Translations under genes and position numbers: made by a program
The notes under the pieces: model-generated
What the model saw: only the letters and a program-made list of their open reading frames with translations
The model's database searches: none
What the model was told of the DNA's origin: nothing
Assembly: GCA_021234155.1 (NCBI GenBank)
Contig: JAJEKV010000399.1
Coordinates: 108,970-172,969, forward strand
DNA length: 64,000 nucleotides
Source: Isoetes taiwanensis
Lineage: Eukaryota; Streptophyta; Lycopodiopsida; Isoetales; Isoetaceae
Reading direction: 5' to 3'
Part shown: piece by piece, positions 1 through 12,607 of the stretch
Numbering within the stretch: position 1 is the stretch's first letter
How the letters are laid out: every line of letters begins with the position of its first letter

Positions 1-880
1 GGAGATGGGGCCGGTTTTATGGTAAGTTGGTGAGGCTATATCCGATTCAAGGTCATGAGGTCCTGTGGATTTTTAAGCCAGAAGTGCAAGATTTGGAGTT
101 TCCACATTAAGACGCATTAATAAATCTTAAGCTATGGAAAGTGGGTTTTTAATTAGAATATTAAAAAACCTTAGCTAACAATGGTTCAAAAAGAAATAGA
201 TGTTGGAACTTTGGAGATCTGGAGAAGTTGGGCCGGGAGAGCAATATGAGGTATATGGAGTGTCCAGATGAGGCTATGGCATGGAGCACTGTTAGTCTAA
301 GTGTATACATGTAAGTTTCTAAGTTGTTGCATTGTATTTTATCAAAGGCATCATAGCTAATGGATTATCCCCATGGGAGAATGGTTATGAGGCAAGTATT
401 GCATTGTGTGGATTGGTAGTATCTTTCCTTGTTCAGCAAAGTACGTAGGCGTCGGAGCTACATCAATGATAGCCATGCTTGCGACTTCATCGACGTGATT
501 AGATTATGATCATCACCCGTGTCAGTAAGTTTAGCTACTCCGACATGGTAGTGGATGAGAATTATATGTAAGAAGTATGGTAAGTTACTATGACCAGCGG
601 ATTTATCAGAAGCTAATGTGGAGTTGCATTCCTTAATGGGGGGAATCGCCTTATCGTAAGCTGTAAGTATTGCGAAAATGCTAAGTATGAGATATACTTC
701 TATGTCATTGTAGGGTTCATTGGGAAAGCTACTTCAACAGGTATGGGCAACCTCGACAACGGTATGATCTAGGCACATGTATAGGAAATATTCTAATGAA
801 CTTCACATGTCTTGGTCTTTGCATTGTTCCACTGTTGTCTTGGTATTTGATCATGTCTATTGGAACCTCCGGGGTCGGGC
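1..880. other. No recognisable feature
   Basis: I see no supported gene. Open frames are short and match nothing I know. Given what follows, this is probably more decayed transposable-element sequence, but nothing here shows that directly. Confidence 0.3.
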
Positions 881-1240
881 TTCTAGGTTCGGTGGCCTAG
901 GTTGCTCCGACATGCTCATGTTCACCTATATTCTATGTTGTATTCTTGTACTCTGTGACACCGGGCGTAGTTCTCCTGGCAGGGATTGCTACGTCAGTCA
1001 ACTCTTTCCCATGGTAAAAGGTCCTCCAGTGCCAGACGTGGGCTGAGAGGGTATGTGCATACGAGGTTCACCCCACCACCCGCTACAGGGCTTGGAATGT
1101 AAGCTGGCTGGGCAACATGCTACTAACGGGGCCTGTATATAGGCTGGCTGAGATTGTCCCGGAGCTATGTTTATGATGATTTGGTATTTTGGATACGTTC
1201 TTTGCTTCTGTTGCTCATGTGTTATATTCCTTTGCATTAG
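880..1240 (-). repeat. Diverged LTR relic, antisense
   Basis: The reverse complement of about 1000-1075 aligns imperfectly with the middle of the LTRs of the element at 2192-7387. Shared landmarks in order are GGGGT(G)AACC, a TG-ACA-ACCC block, a CCACG/CCCACG block and GGAGGACC. By eye the identity is roughly two thirds. It is probably an old solo or truncated LTR in the opposite orientation. The borders are not defined. Confidence 0.35.
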
Positions 1241-1319
1241 GTTGTCATTGTCTTAGCACTGTGCTCAAGTAGGATTTTCCGTCTGTGTTTGTGCTTACCC
1301 AAGATTTGCAGAGTATTTC

Positions 1320-1771
1320 CATGCATGCATCCAGGCTCTTTTAGGATAATTACCATGCATCTAGATTAGCTTCTATTCCATCTTTCGTTCCTCTGGATGT
1401 TTCTGCATGCCATACTTTCTCGAACATACATAGCCAAACCTTCTTATCAATTCATGCATAAATCCAATGATATCAGCCCATGTACCTCAGATTAACTCAA
1501 CAAAACCCCACCTGTAAGAAGATGTTTGATGCCGTTCTTGATGTGGTCTCCAAGCTCTTGCCTCTTTGGTGTCTCCAACAGAATCCTTCTATGCTCTGCA
1601 ATTCGTCTCTGGCCTCCTACAAAAGCTTTGCAAGGCTCCTTCTCAAAAACACAAGAAAACCCTTGCTTTTAAGCTCTCTACACATGCATGCACGCATGCA
1701 TGCATGCCATGCATGTATACATGCGTATTTAAATACGCATGCTGCCCCATCAAGTGGTCAGGTCCGTTACA
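1320..1771 (+). repeat. Probable truncated LTR of the same superfamily
   Basis: The segment ends in GGTCCGTTACA, the same end as the LTRs at 2192-3716 and 5861-7387. It also carries the same GCATGCATGC-rich microsatellite about 60-90 bp before that end, and an AAAACCCCACCTGTAAG block like AAAACCCCAGGTGTAAG in those LTRs. The start is not visible. No partner LTR or target duplication was found. Confidence 0.4.
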
Positions 1772-1803
1772 GTGGACGTTAAAATATACTTCCTTCCTTC
1801 CTT
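1772..1803 (+). repeat. 32-bp sequence repeated inverted at 51693-51724
   Basis: The 32 bases beginning GTGGACGTTAAAATATAC and ending in a TTCC-repeat run are the exact reverse complement of 51693-51724. This copy begins directly after the truncated LTR end. The family is unknown; the arrangement suggests one end of a dispersed element. Confidence 0.5.
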
Positions 1804-2186
1804 CTTGTAGTAGTGGCTCTTTAAATGTTTATATGCATGAAGGTATGATCTGACTACTTCCTAAATTAGTGGTTTGGAGTAGTAAATGCTAATGGGATAA
1901 AGTAGTATAGATTCTGCATTTGTAACAGTAGGATGCTTGTAATATTGTGTAGTCATTGGCTTAACGTAAGCTTGTGACTCTTAAAGTTATAGAATCTTAT
2001 TTTCTAAGCTGCACATGAACATAACAGTTATGTACCTGTTTATTGACTATTAAACCTTTTTGCATGTAACATGCATTTGTGATTCTACCATTTTAAATGA
2101 TGACAATGTCAGCTCTAATCTGCACGTTTCATAATCATGTTGCTAATAATATTGATAGAACAGCAGTTAGATGTTCCTTGTGCTTA

Positions 2187-2191
2187 GGCAT
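2187..2191 (+). repeat. Target-site duplication GGCAT, left
   Basis: GGCAT lies directly before the left LTR and again directly after the right LTR (7388-7392). Five-base duplications are typical of LTR-retrotransposon integrases. Confidence 0.85.
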
Positions 2192-3716
2192 TGTGACGGG
2201 CCTGGCCAGTTAACCTCTAGGTAACTGGAGATCCCATCAATCTCGACCATTGGATCTACTTAAGCTTAAAAACTTAAGAAATTAACTCATGCATCTGCAA
2301 CAATAACACTTAGGTAAAGAATTTAATCTTTGTACATATTCTAAGGTTCCAAACATGTACTTGCCCATTACTCAGCAATATCCCTGCACACTATGAATGA
2401 GCTTAATAATTGTAACTTCAAGCCCATATATAATAATAATAATAGTAATAATAATCAAGTTTATTGAATAGCAATCCACACACTTCCACTCTCGCCTTTC
2501 CGAAGCTTGGCTACTTTCCGGAGCATCTCACACCTCTGCTTACACCATCAACCACGGGGTTAGTCACATGGACTAAGTGGGGATCGGGGATCTAGGATAT
2601 ATCTTAAAACAATCACCACAAAGCCTTAACTTAGAACAATAACTTAGCCTTACCGTAGCCTCGCCCCTGCAATCCAAGTAACTAGTCCAACAAGCATGAC
2701 CAATGTAATTCCAACAAAGAAGACCACATATATAATAACCAAGCAATCATAGCATCAACATTGCAACCAATATTCCTCCGGGTCTGAGCAAGGTCAACTC
2801 CTACCGGTGAAGCCGATTGACATAGAGGCGGGGTAACCACGTGTGTACACACCCATCCACGCCAAGGTCCAAAGATTGGAGGACCACTTAGCGTGCATGA
2901 CGTTGTACCATACGGTACCAACGCCCGATGTATAATACCATTTACATAGCATCAGGTAATAACCATGAAGTCTAGACCATCGCACCTAGACTCCGGCCCC
3001 AGAGGTCTATATCAAAGAATTATACTACACATAGATCACAATACTATGAATTCCACCCAATATCAACTAGGCACATTTCCATATCAAATTTACCTTAGAA
3101 ATTCCATAATTTACACCTCATGCAACAAAGGAAATCCGGTTATCTTTCAGATAAACATTACTATCTCAGATTGAAATTATTAACATGGTAGAGAATATTA
3201 GATCGGTTAATATGCTCGCTATCCATTAACCATGCATGCTTATTCATGACCATGCTCATATGATTTAACTCCAAGTTTATACTACGTTCAAAGCAATAAT
3301 TATTAAATCAACACAGCTATACAAACACTAGAAAACCCCAGGTGTAAGGCTTGATCCCCACCTGGAAATCCCGCTTGCTTCTTCTGCACTTCCAGCAACG
3401 CTCCCAGATCTCTGCATGCAACTCGCTCCTTCAGCAATCCATCTGCAATCTATCTCCTTCCGAATGCTTCACCATCACATAAAAGACTTCTTTCCCATGG
3501 AAAACTCCTTCCCCAGAAATCAAGAATAATATTGTTGCGCTTATATAACCTAGCAATGCCCTTGCATGCATGCATGCATACACTGCATGCATGGACACAT
3601 TGCATGCATGTATTCCTAGCATATAATCAATTATTTTACCATTGAAAATGCACTCATATATAATGGCAACGTTACTTACATCTTAATGTTGGTGCTAGGT
3701 TGCTAGGTCCGTTACA
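2192..3716 (-). repeat. LTR (3' LTR of the minus-strand element)
   Basis: It starts TGTGACGGG and ends CCGTTACA, with the usual TG...CA termini. It carries an ATAATAATAATAGTAATAATAAT run and a GCATGCATGC cluster at about 3562-3612. Differences from the partner LTR are confined to short CG-rich patches such as 2778-2905. Confidence 0.9.
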
Positions 3717-3727
3717 GTCTCTCCTCC
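3717..3727 (-). promoter_or_regulatory. Polypurine tract
   Basis: On the minus strand this reads GGAGGAGAGAC directly before the 3' LTR, the position and composition of the plus-strand DNA synthesis primer of LTR retrotransposons. It fixes the orientation as minus. Confidence 0.7.
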
Positions 3728-5842
3728 AAAAATTCAACCCATGTCCTCATGGGTGCATCTTAGAGCACTCATGAAAAATCTAGTTTGGATCTCCCTTTGT
3801 GACATCTTCCTTGGAATAAACCAACCATTGATCTATTTTTTTTTTTTTTTTTTTTTTATTGTCTGCCTCCTTAATTCCTCGGGTCTCTTCCCTTTATGCC
3901 TTCACATCTTAATCCTCAATTCAACGTACTCCCAAATGAATACAATTTTGTCCCTTAGAACTGACCCATCCTTGTCAAACACAATTGCTTAGCCTTCCAA
4001 TCCAAGATGATGCATCTCCAAACTTGAAAATTCAAAGCTAGCTTCATACAAGTAATTTAAGCTAAAGGAAAGATACATATTAGATAGCTCCAATGCACGA
4101 CCCTTCTAACTTTCAATTTAACATACCGCCAAGTCTAGAACTAACTCAAATATTATGAGTATACTATATATCCAATTCAATATAATAAATGTAATGCAGT
4201 TAATGCAACTTTTCATAAAGAAGGTATGTGCCATAGAAAAAAAAACCCACCATTCCAAAGAAATACTCAGGTCAAACTAGATATGTAATCTCTCGATACT
4301 TCTTGGGTGGCCAAATCCAAAAAGTAACAAGCAAAATACATAATCAAGTCCCCCAGTCTGGGTATCTTATAGCTAGGTAACATACTTAAGTTGATACAAG
4401 GGATCCCATAAGAATTATACCCATGGTACAGAGAATTCCTCTACGAGTTCATCCAATGACATTGAAGTATGCTAGGCTATACACTTGGCCTCTATATTTA
4501 GCCTACTTCTATACATATTACCCCATCACACTGGCTAGTCTTTCAACAAGATTTTATAGGCATCAATTGCCGTTAATTTCAATGAAGCTCTTACTTCATG
4601 TATTTCGTTCACAACTTCAATCCTTTGACTATATCCTTAATCAAGTAATGCAATCACCATCCCTCCATTAATCTACAATCACTTCTAGCATGCCAAATAA
4701 TTACGATACATGGAAGCACCATTACTAGATGTGCTTACAACTCTTCTATTACATTCTAAGATTTTCAAAAAAATGGCACTTCCCCATATCTATACATTCC
4801 CCTCTGCCTTTATCTCATGTCTGGGCTTTATCTGACAACTCTTTCGTTCAACTTCATGGTTTACCTACTACCACGATTAAATATGTTATTCCTCTATTCA
4901 TCATCTTCTTCTTCCTTATCCATAAGATAGATAACATTGTTCAATCTTGGCCAATCAATTCTTCAATCTGCCATAATTTAAGTGTATATCATTCTCTAAA
5001 TATAAATGCGTAACCTGACCACTTTGTTCCATTAAGTGCTTTCTTATACTTCAAGAATTTTTTTTTGCAAGGCCAAGAACTTTTTCAAGGCTATCACCGA
5101 CTATTCTAGCCATAACCCTAAGGCCAACAACTTTATAGACCTCAAGTAGGACCATGATATAATCATGACATTTTCGCACATGAACTCAATCCGACTATCA
5201 TGTCAATCTTATTTTATAACCATATCTAAGCATTCTCAAAATTTGTCTTACAACCACCGTGTTGTAACCTTATCCAACCATAGCCTGAATGCTATCAACT
5301 TAGCAACTTATTGTTATTTTACCACTAGATAGCAATATATAGATGCTGCCTGGTTTTCTCAATTTTTAGCTTCAAAAGGATGCACCTAACATCACATCAA
5401 GAATCTTATTCATCCGATATGGTGAGATGAACCTTCCCTGAATATCATAGGCATTATATATCATGCACTGCTTATTCCAAATTTTCTTGCCACCAGAGTA
5501 TACTACTATGAGATCACATCTACACTATAAGGAGTGGTTACCAAAGTGAAACGCAATATCTGTAGCTTAGTCTCCCTCAAGCATCACTTCCATGCTATGC
5601 GCACATTGGGAACTCTAAATCAAAGTTAGCCCCTTGATAGCATTACATTTTCTAGCTTATCTCGCTTTGCAAGATAGAAAATCAACCAAGATTATAGAAA
5701 TATCATGTAACCAATTTCACATACCTTCATAAAACAATTTGTCACGCCCCTCTCGAGGCCATCATCTCCACATAATACTATTAGCATAATCCAACAACCT
5801 CAACTTGAATCTAGGCTTCGCCATCATACATCCAAGGATCCA
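3728..5842. other. Interior of the non-autonomous element, no genes
   Basis: AT-rich sequence with a T-run at 3836-3858. I found no gag-pol motif on either strand. It is probably untranslated cargo needed only for packaging or priming. Confidence 0.6.
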
Positions 5843-5860
5843 ACTATGCTCGATACCAAC
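5843..5860 (-). promoter_or_regulatory. Primer-binding site, tRNA-Met type
   Basis: Next to the 5' LTR the minus strand reads GTTGGTATCGAGCATAG. The common plant primer site complementary to initiator tRNA-Met is TGGTATCAGAGC; here an A is missing and the rest fits. The missing base falls where a CG patch now stands, so it may be a sequencing error. Confidence 0.6.
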
Positions 5861-7387
5861 CGTGGCGGCCTCGGCCGTTAACCTCTAGGTAACTGGAGAT
5901 CCCATCAATCTCGACCATTGGATCTACTTAAGCTTAAAAACTTAAGAAATTAACTCATGCATCTGCAACAATAACACTTAGGTAAAGAATTTAATCTTTG
6001 TACATATTCTAAGGTTCCAAACATGTACTTGCCCATTACTCGCCCAATATCCACGCAAGACACTATGAATGAGCTTAATAATTGTAACTTCAAGCCCATA
6101 TATAATAATAATAATAGTAATAATAATCAAGTTTATTGAATAGCAATCCACACACTTCCACTCGCCTTTCCAAGCTTGGCTACTTTTCCAGAGCATCTCA
6201 CACCTCTGCTTACACCATCAACCACGGGGTTAGTCACATGGACTAAGTGGGGATCGGGGATCTAGGATATATCTTAAAACAATCACCACAAAGCCTTAAC
6301 TTAGAACAATAACTTAGCCTTACCGTAGCCTCGCCCCTGCAATCCAAGTAACTAGTCCAACAAGCATGACCAATGTAATTCCAACAAAGAAGACCACATA
6401 TATAATAACCAAGCAATCATAGCATCAACATTGCAACCAATATTCCTCGGGTCCGAGCAAGGTCAACTCCTACTGATCGGGCCGTTGACATAGAGGCGGG
6501 GGTAACCACGCGTGTGTACACACCCATCCCGCCAAGGCGTCCAGCATTGGAGGACCACTTAACTGTGCATGACGTTGTACCATACGGTACCAACGCCCGA
6601 TGTATAATACCATTTACATAGCACTGTGCAATAACCGCGAGTCTAGACCATCGCACCTAGACTCCGGCCCCAGAGGTCTATATCAAAGAATTATACTACA
6701 CATAGATCACAATACTATGAATTCCACCCAATATCAACTAGGCACATTTCCATATCAAATTTACCTTAGAAATTCCATAATTTACACCTCATGCAACAAA
6801 GGAAATCCAGTTATACGCTCGTATAAACATTACTATCTCAGATTGAAATTATTAACATGGTAGAGAATATTAGATCGGTTAATATGCTCGCTATCCATTA
6901 ACCATGCATGCTTATTCATGACCATGCTCATATGATTTAACTCCAAGTTTATACTACGTTCAAAGCAATAATTATTAAATCAACACAGCTATACAAACAC
7001 TAGAAAACCCGGTGTGTAAGGCTTGATCCCCACTGAAATCCCCCTTTGCTTCTTTACGCACTTCCCAAAGCGCCCCGGATCTCTGCATGCAACTCGCTCC
7101 TTCAGCAATCCATCTGCAATCTATCTCCTTCCGAATGCTTCACCATCACATAAAAGACTTCTTTCCCATGGAAAACTCCTTCCCCAGAAATCAAGAATAA
7201 TATTGTTGCGCTTATATAACCTAGCAATGCCCTTGCATGCATGCATGCATACACTGCATGCATGGACACATTGCATGCATGTATTCCTAGCATATAATCA
7301 ATTATTTTACCATTGAAAATGCACTCATATATAATGGCAACGTTACTTACATCTTAATGTTGGTGCTAGGTTGCTAGGTCCGTTACA
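5861..7387 (-). repeat. LTR (5' LTR of the minus-strand element)
   Basis: Partner of 2192-3716. It begins CGTGGCGG where the other copy has TGTGACGG and ends CCGTTACA. The microsatellite at 7233-7283 is identical to that of the other LTR. Patches at 6449-6560, 6806-6814 and 7008-7080 differ. Confidence 0.88.
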
Positions 7388-7392
7388 GGCAT
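7388..7392 (+). repeat. Target-site duplication GGCAT, right
   Basis: Exact copy of 2187-2191 directly after the right LTR terminus. Confidence 0.85.
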
Positions 7393-9237
7393 TTGCACAT
7401 TAGTTAATCCAGGGCATGGCTGCTATCGTATTAAATAGCATAATGCATGCGCTATTTAGTGTTAGAAACTTTTAACCTGTGTAGCATCAACATTATGAAC
7501 AAGTGCCAATGGGTTGTTGTAGATACTTAAGACTCTGATTGCTACTATGTTACATTATTTAGGCTTCTGGTGCCTGGTTACATAGTCTTCCTTGGGCGGA
7601 TATTCTATTTGACATGTGTAGTTAGTTTAATGATCTGATAAGGATAACTCTGCTATGTATGTGGCCTTGTGTCCTCATACAAGATGCATAGCCTAGCTGG
7701 ATGCACATTAGTAGAGTAGCAGGTCAACAAGTCTATGAGGAATGTACTATTTGCCTCGCATACGCTCTATGAAATAACAGCCATATGGTAATAGTTCTAA
7801 TATTAGCAGCAGCACATGGAAGAAATAGATAAGTTCCTGTATTTTTTAGGATTATCACAGGAGCAGTTGGTTTGTTCTTGCTAGGCGATTGTTCTTAACT
7901 GTTTAGTGCATTTGTAATAGTAGAGTAATGTGGACTATGCATGTAAATTATATTGCCTATGCTTTTAGTTGCCCTGGCCACACAGTTTACCTTGGCTAAC
8001 ACATCATTTCAAGTTTGTGCAATATCTTGCATGGAGTGGTGATCTAGTTTATGGTAATGACTGAGAAGCCCCAATGCTGCACAACTCTGATGCTCAATTC
8101 TTAACTTCCACGGCTATGATTGTGGCCTGATGCACCAGGTTAGGTGCTAATGTTCTTGATGGAACTCTCTTCTCCTTTGTTGAACAGTGCACACAACTGC
8201 ATATTCGTTCTTCAGATATGTTGTGCTACAATGAGTTTTTCATCACATTGTTCCTAGGAGTTGAACTACAACACAAGACTCAATTGCTCAATGCAAGATT
8301 TTTGCTCCAAACTTTCATTTCAGTGAATGTGAATGATTAACTATTGATAGTCATAACCATAGTAGCTACAGTGTAAGTGAATGTGAATGATTAACTATTG
8401 GTAGTCATAAACATAGTAGCTATAATGTAAATTAGCTAGTCTCAGAAACCTTTGGTTTAATGCATTCTAGTGGAATGATGCACGTTCTTTATGACAAATG
8501 TTACTGAAATTGTATTTTAACATGCTAAATTCAGTGATTGAATGAGGTTAAGTGAAGGGCATTACTGCTTATTGTTTGGATAAGTGAGGCAAGATTAGTC
8601 ATGATGTTTTTCTTTGTGGAACTAAAGATAACTGATACTAAGATTTTATGTTTTACAGAGTACACAGGAGAAACAAAGTGTGTTTTGAGCTCATAATAGG
8701 TTACTTGAAAGATTAGACTTCATTACCATCAAAAAAAATAAGTTCTTGCCTAACAAATTTGTATTGCAGCCTTCAATGGCTACCCTGGTAGCCTACATGG
8801 CTGCCACCTTAGCCTTGGTGGTACCAGTACCCCAACACTTTGGCACTTCATAAGATGAGTTGACATTACCACATTGGTATGCAACAAAGCTTCCCATATG
8901 TCCTATCTTGTTGGTCATTTTGTCATGTGGCCCATGTAGTTTGAAAAGTGTTCATTTTGCTGCTATATAAGTTTTACGCTTAAGTGCGCAGCCAATGGAC
9001 ACACCCCCCCCCCCAGGTAGCTCGTTCACGAAATGAACAATCTCTAAATGAACGTATGGGTAAAAAAAATGTCAAAGTCAGGGCCACTTGACATTGGGGG
9101 GTTAAACTCCGTTAGGTTAGAAAAAATTAGTTAGCTGGGGTTCACACTGCTGCCGTTATCGCATGCGGTTAAGTTACGAGGGGGTTAAGAAATAACAGTT
9201 CGGTTAGGTTAACAGTGCCCTTTAACTGTCCTTCAAG
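7393..9237. other. Unassigned AT-rich sequence
   Basis: No supported gene. It contains a tandem duplication (8323-8430, listed separately) and a 13-base C run near 9004. Splice-like signals occur but do not bound a recognisable reading frame. Confidence 0.4.
8323..8430 (+). repeat. 54-bp tandem duplication
   Basis: Two adjacent copies start GTGAATGTGAATGATTAACT at 8323 and 8377. They differ at a few bases (for example ATAACC/ATAAAC). It is probably a local duplication without function. Confidence 0.8.
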
Positions 9238-9240
9238 TTA

Positions 9241-9624
9241 GGGTGAGATTCCACTATGCTGAAAAACTTTTATTACTTTTTGTCGACGTGGCACAAAAGT
9301 CGCGTAAAAAAAATGGGTTCTCTGCACGAAGCATTCAACGGCATGGCAATTTGGATGCCACATGGATATTTCCACGTAAAAATTTTCAACAAAGGCTTCC
9401 TTGACTACGTGGCGAAGAATGACCAGCAGGCAATTTTTGGATTTGTTAGGGTCAACCAATATCGCCTGGACTTTAAAAATAGATTTTGGCAATGCCACGT
9501 TGGAAAAAAATTTAACTTCCACGCTGCGTGAAACACAGAGTATCCTGCGAATTAATGACACGTCAATTTGACATTGACCAACATTAAATATTCGGCTTTT
9601 AAATGTCGTAGTCGAATCTCACCC
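9241..9624. mobile_element. Tourist-like (PIF/Harbinger) MITE, 384 bp
   Basis: The termini are inverted repeats: GGGTGAGATTC at the left and GAATCTCACCC at the right, continuing imperfectly inward (ACTATG against the complement of CGTAGT). Each end is flanked by TTA (9238-9240 and 9625-9627), the 3-bp target duplication of PIF/Harbinger elements. The interior is non-coding; open frames of about 90-107 codons on both strands overlap completely and are incidental. Its mobility would depend on a Harbinger transposase in trans. Confidence 0.75.
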
Positions 9625-10079
9625 TTAGATTATGTTAGGTTAAAGTTTAACAGTTGTTAAGGGACGCTCAAAATTCCTGTTCGAAGTTAACCCCATCCTC
9701 ACAGGATCCCTTAAGTGTCGTTAGGGGTGCCCGAAGACGGCAATCCGCATCTTCTGGATCCTAGCCGATACTAGGTGGTTCCAGCTTGAAGCTTTTGGAG
9801 CTTGCATCCAATCTTCCAAAGTGCAAACTGCTTCTATGAGGTAAGCAATCGATTCTGTGCATATCAAATAATGTTTTCTGATCATTTTCATTAGTAGGTC
9901 TTGAATTTTTATTTCATATCTTCTGTTTGTCCACCATATGTCAAATATTTTTTTCCTGGATTGTAAGGTTTTATCAACCATCCTTTTTTGTCCTCCAGAA
10001 TTTGTAATTCATTCACATTGCAGATTTTCATGCATCTTTTAAATATTCTAGATACATTATCGTAAGCTTCCATGACTAG

Positions 10080-10849
10080 ATGTTTATGCCATGCAGCAAC
10101 ATGTCAGATGCCACAAATGGCACAAATAGTACAGGTATAGGTGCCCCAACAAATGGTACAAGTAACAATGAAACTATTGTCACAAGTAGTAAGAAGCGCA
10201 TGCGATCTACAAATTGGACATTGCAAGAGGTGTTTACTTTAGTGGAAACAAAGAAGCAAGAAACAAAATTGTGTGATGCTAATGTTGGATCGCGGGATGT
10301 AACGGAGACTGCAAAGAGCAAGTGGCGTAAGATATCTGAATACTTTATGCTTATGGGTATGAAAGAGATCCTGATCAGTGCCAAAACAAGTGGAAAATTT
10401 GGATTTCTGATTACAAGAGCATAAAAGATCATGATCACCAAACTGTTGCGGCCCCGTACTTTGCAATGAGTAGGGTTGATCGAAAGAGAGAAAAGGTGCA
10501 GCCTGTCGAGTTTGATCAGCAAGTTTGGCATCTCATTGATGAATTTTATGGTAAGAGACCAGCCATTGTCCCACCCCATACTCGTGATAGCAGTAGAGAT
10601 GTGGAAGCTATTGTTGACTCTAACATTGCTTTACCTACACTTGGTGATAAAGAGCCAGGTTCAAGTGCTAAAAAGAAGAATAGAGTTGCAACCAATGAGA
10701 GGCTTGTTAGAGTTCTTGAAGACCTTGGAGACAAGAGTGTAACGATCCTTGTAGCTTGGTGTTATTTTCTAGGTTGGCAAACGAGAATTAATAGGGTGTT
10801 TAATATCCTTGCTTGCTTGCATGTTTCTAGTAAAGCAGGTATAATGTAA
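10080..10849 (+). pseudogene. Trihelix/SANT-like DNA-binding protein, frameshifted
   Basis: The first frame (10080-10424) has a Ser/Thr/Asn-rich leader, then a domain with WTLQEVFTLVE (helix 1) and KSKWRKISEYF (helix 2). Near 10363 the homology moves to another frame, which reads RDPDQCQNKWKIWISDYKSI (helix 3) and runs into the next open frame (10466-10849). The three tryptophan-bearing helices fit a Myb/SANT or trihelix (GT-factor) domain, which binds DNA. The downstream part is basic and has VRVLEDLGDK. The last codons run into apparent intron sequence. PIF/Harbinger elements encode a Myb/SANT-like second protein, and a Tourist-like MITE lies 450 bp upstream, so this may be a Harbinger ORF1 relic rather than a host transcription factor. 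No transposase was found nearby. Confidence 0.55.
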
Positions 10850-11390
10850 TGGACGTAGTGGCTTACCTTGTTTCTGTATTAGATTGTGTAAGATCAGTTA
10901 AATGACCCTGTTGATACGCTTCCATGGGTATGCTGGTGGCGGCATTTAAACTATAGAAGATCATTATTTAAATGCTTATATTATGAAACCCAAAAAAGGT
11001 GAACACCATAAAATCGGGTGAATGGCGATCGTGGCTATATGTTGGGATCAAGCAAACAGGGATAAGGATGTATCTGTCAGGCATTGCAATCACCTGGATA
11101 TGGGTCTGAAAAGATACCTGGTAGCAAGAGAGGCTGCCATGTGGAGAATTCGTCGTGGATAGAGATTAGATGATGAAAAGTTATGGCTCTCTGGCTTGTA
11201 ATCTTCAGTACAGGCCAGAGTGTCATTACCTTTCACACTGTAATCCTCGTCCACCTTTTTTTTTGTAATGGGCTCAAATATCCCATATGCATTTAATATT
11301 CCACATGTTGCCAAATCAACAATTACCAAATCAACAAATGCCAAATCAACACAAATGCCTATTGGGCTTAAATACCCTACATGCATTCAA
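10850..11390. other. Unassigned
   Basis: No supported gene or repeat. Short open frames only. Confidence 0.35.
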
Positions 11391-11394
11391 GTTC

Positions 11395-11975
11395 TAGTCT
11401 ACAACATGTTTGGTAAGACAACAATAACATATTGCAACAATAATGCTCCATGTTGCCAAATCAACAATTACCATAAATTTTGACTTATGCTATTCTATGC
11501 ATTATGTTAAGGCATATTGTGTACAACATGTTTGGTAAAGCATAAGTCAAAATTTTCAAGTCAACAAAAGCAAAAGTTTGACTTTCATTGACCAAATTTT
11601 ACAACAATAATGCTCCATATTGCCAAATCAACAGTTACCAAATTTTGACTTATGCTATTCTATGCATTATGTTAAGGCATATTGTCTACAACATGTTTGA
11701 TAAAGCGTAAGTCAACAATTTTCAAGTCAACAAGTGTGAATCATCCGTAAGCAAAAGTTTGACTTTCATTGACCAAATTTTGCAACAATAATGCTCCATG
11801 TTGCCAAATCAACAATTGCCAAATTTTGACTTATGCTATTCTATGCATTATGTTAAGCCATATTGTGTACAACATGCTTGGTAGAGCGTAAGTCAACAAT
11901 TTTCAAGTCAACAAGTGTGAATCACCACCAAGCAAATGTTTGACTTCCATTGACCAAATTTTGACTTATTGTTAC
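11395..11975 (+). repeat. Tandem repeat, ~167-181-bp unit, about 3 copies
   Basis: The phrase ACAATAATGCTCCAT recurs at about 11436, 11603 and 11784, each time followed by TTGCCAAATCAACA, TTTTGACTTATGCTATTC and TACAACATG. The copies diverge by substitutions and small indels and lie between unrelated flanks. The unit length is near that of plant satellites, but there are only three copies. Confidence 0.8.
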
Positions 11976-12605
11976 AACTTCAATTTACACTAACAAATTC
12001 TATTCAAAATGGGACCTTAAGGCAATTGCAATTTACACTAACCAATTACAATTATAATTACTAAACAAGTGCCAAGCCAACATAAGATGATTGGTGTACA
12101 AAAAAGATGATGGCCATTTCAAGATAGATAGTCTTTTTCTTTTCTTTTTTTCAAGGTAATCGCATTTCAGTTCGTATCCTACTAAATCATTACAATTAAG
12201 ATTCTAATGGTACGAAAATCCTAAAATCGTAGCCTCTAAATTTTATTTCACGCCAGCCTTTATATGGTCGTGAGGGAGAAGCATCTCGTCCAATTCTCCC
12301 AACATAATGCTAAAGTGCTGCCGCTCCCGCTCTGCCTCCCTTGCCCCTGCCAAACGCCGAGCTCTAATTTCCCTTCCTTTGCCAGAGCTTTTCGCGCGTT
12401 ATGGGATAGGTTCGTGGCCTACTCATGGAGTGCATGAAGATCGTGAAGAAGATCTAGAATTGTCCAAATCAAGCCAGCAAACTCTTCAATAAAACAGCAA
12501 AAAACTATTTATATATGCGCACGAATTTTGTAATATATGCATGTGGGATATTGATAACTTTGTGTTAGGCTTCTACTAAGTATTTATACTACAAGGGTCG
12601 AAATT
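11976..12605. other. Unassigned
   Basis: A 61-codon frame at 12307-12492 (begins MLKCCRSRSAS) is locally GC-rich but resembles nothing I know. No other content recognised. Confidence 0.3.
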
Positions 12606-12607
12606 AG

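Larger units (their letters stand above)
2192..7387 (-). mobile_element. Non-autonomous LTR retrotransposon, 5.2 kb
   Basis: Two direct repeats of about 1.53 kb flank a 2.14-kb interior, and a perfect 5-bp duplication (GGCAT) brackets the whole. A polypurine tract on the minus strand next to the left LTR and a tRNA-Met-like primer site next to the right LTR show that the element reads on the minus strand. The interior has no gag, protease, RT or integrase motif and no frame longer than about 95 codons, so it must depend on a partner for mobility. It belongs to the LARD or large TRIM class by structure. The two LTRs are identical over long AT-rich stretches, which suggests recent insertion. 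Confidence 0.85.

Noticed and set aside
1480-1853. Overlapping 95-100-codon frames
   Set aside because: They read through the LTR tail and its GCATGC microsatellite; no independent support.
3558-3615. CRISPR-like array in the GCATGCATGC cluster
   Set aside because: It is a simple self-complementary microsatellite inside an LTR, present identically in the partner LTR.
9238-9561. Two overlapping ~100-codon genes on opposite strands
   Set aside because: Both lie inside the MITE and overlap almost fully; the terminal repeats and TTA duplication explain the segment better.
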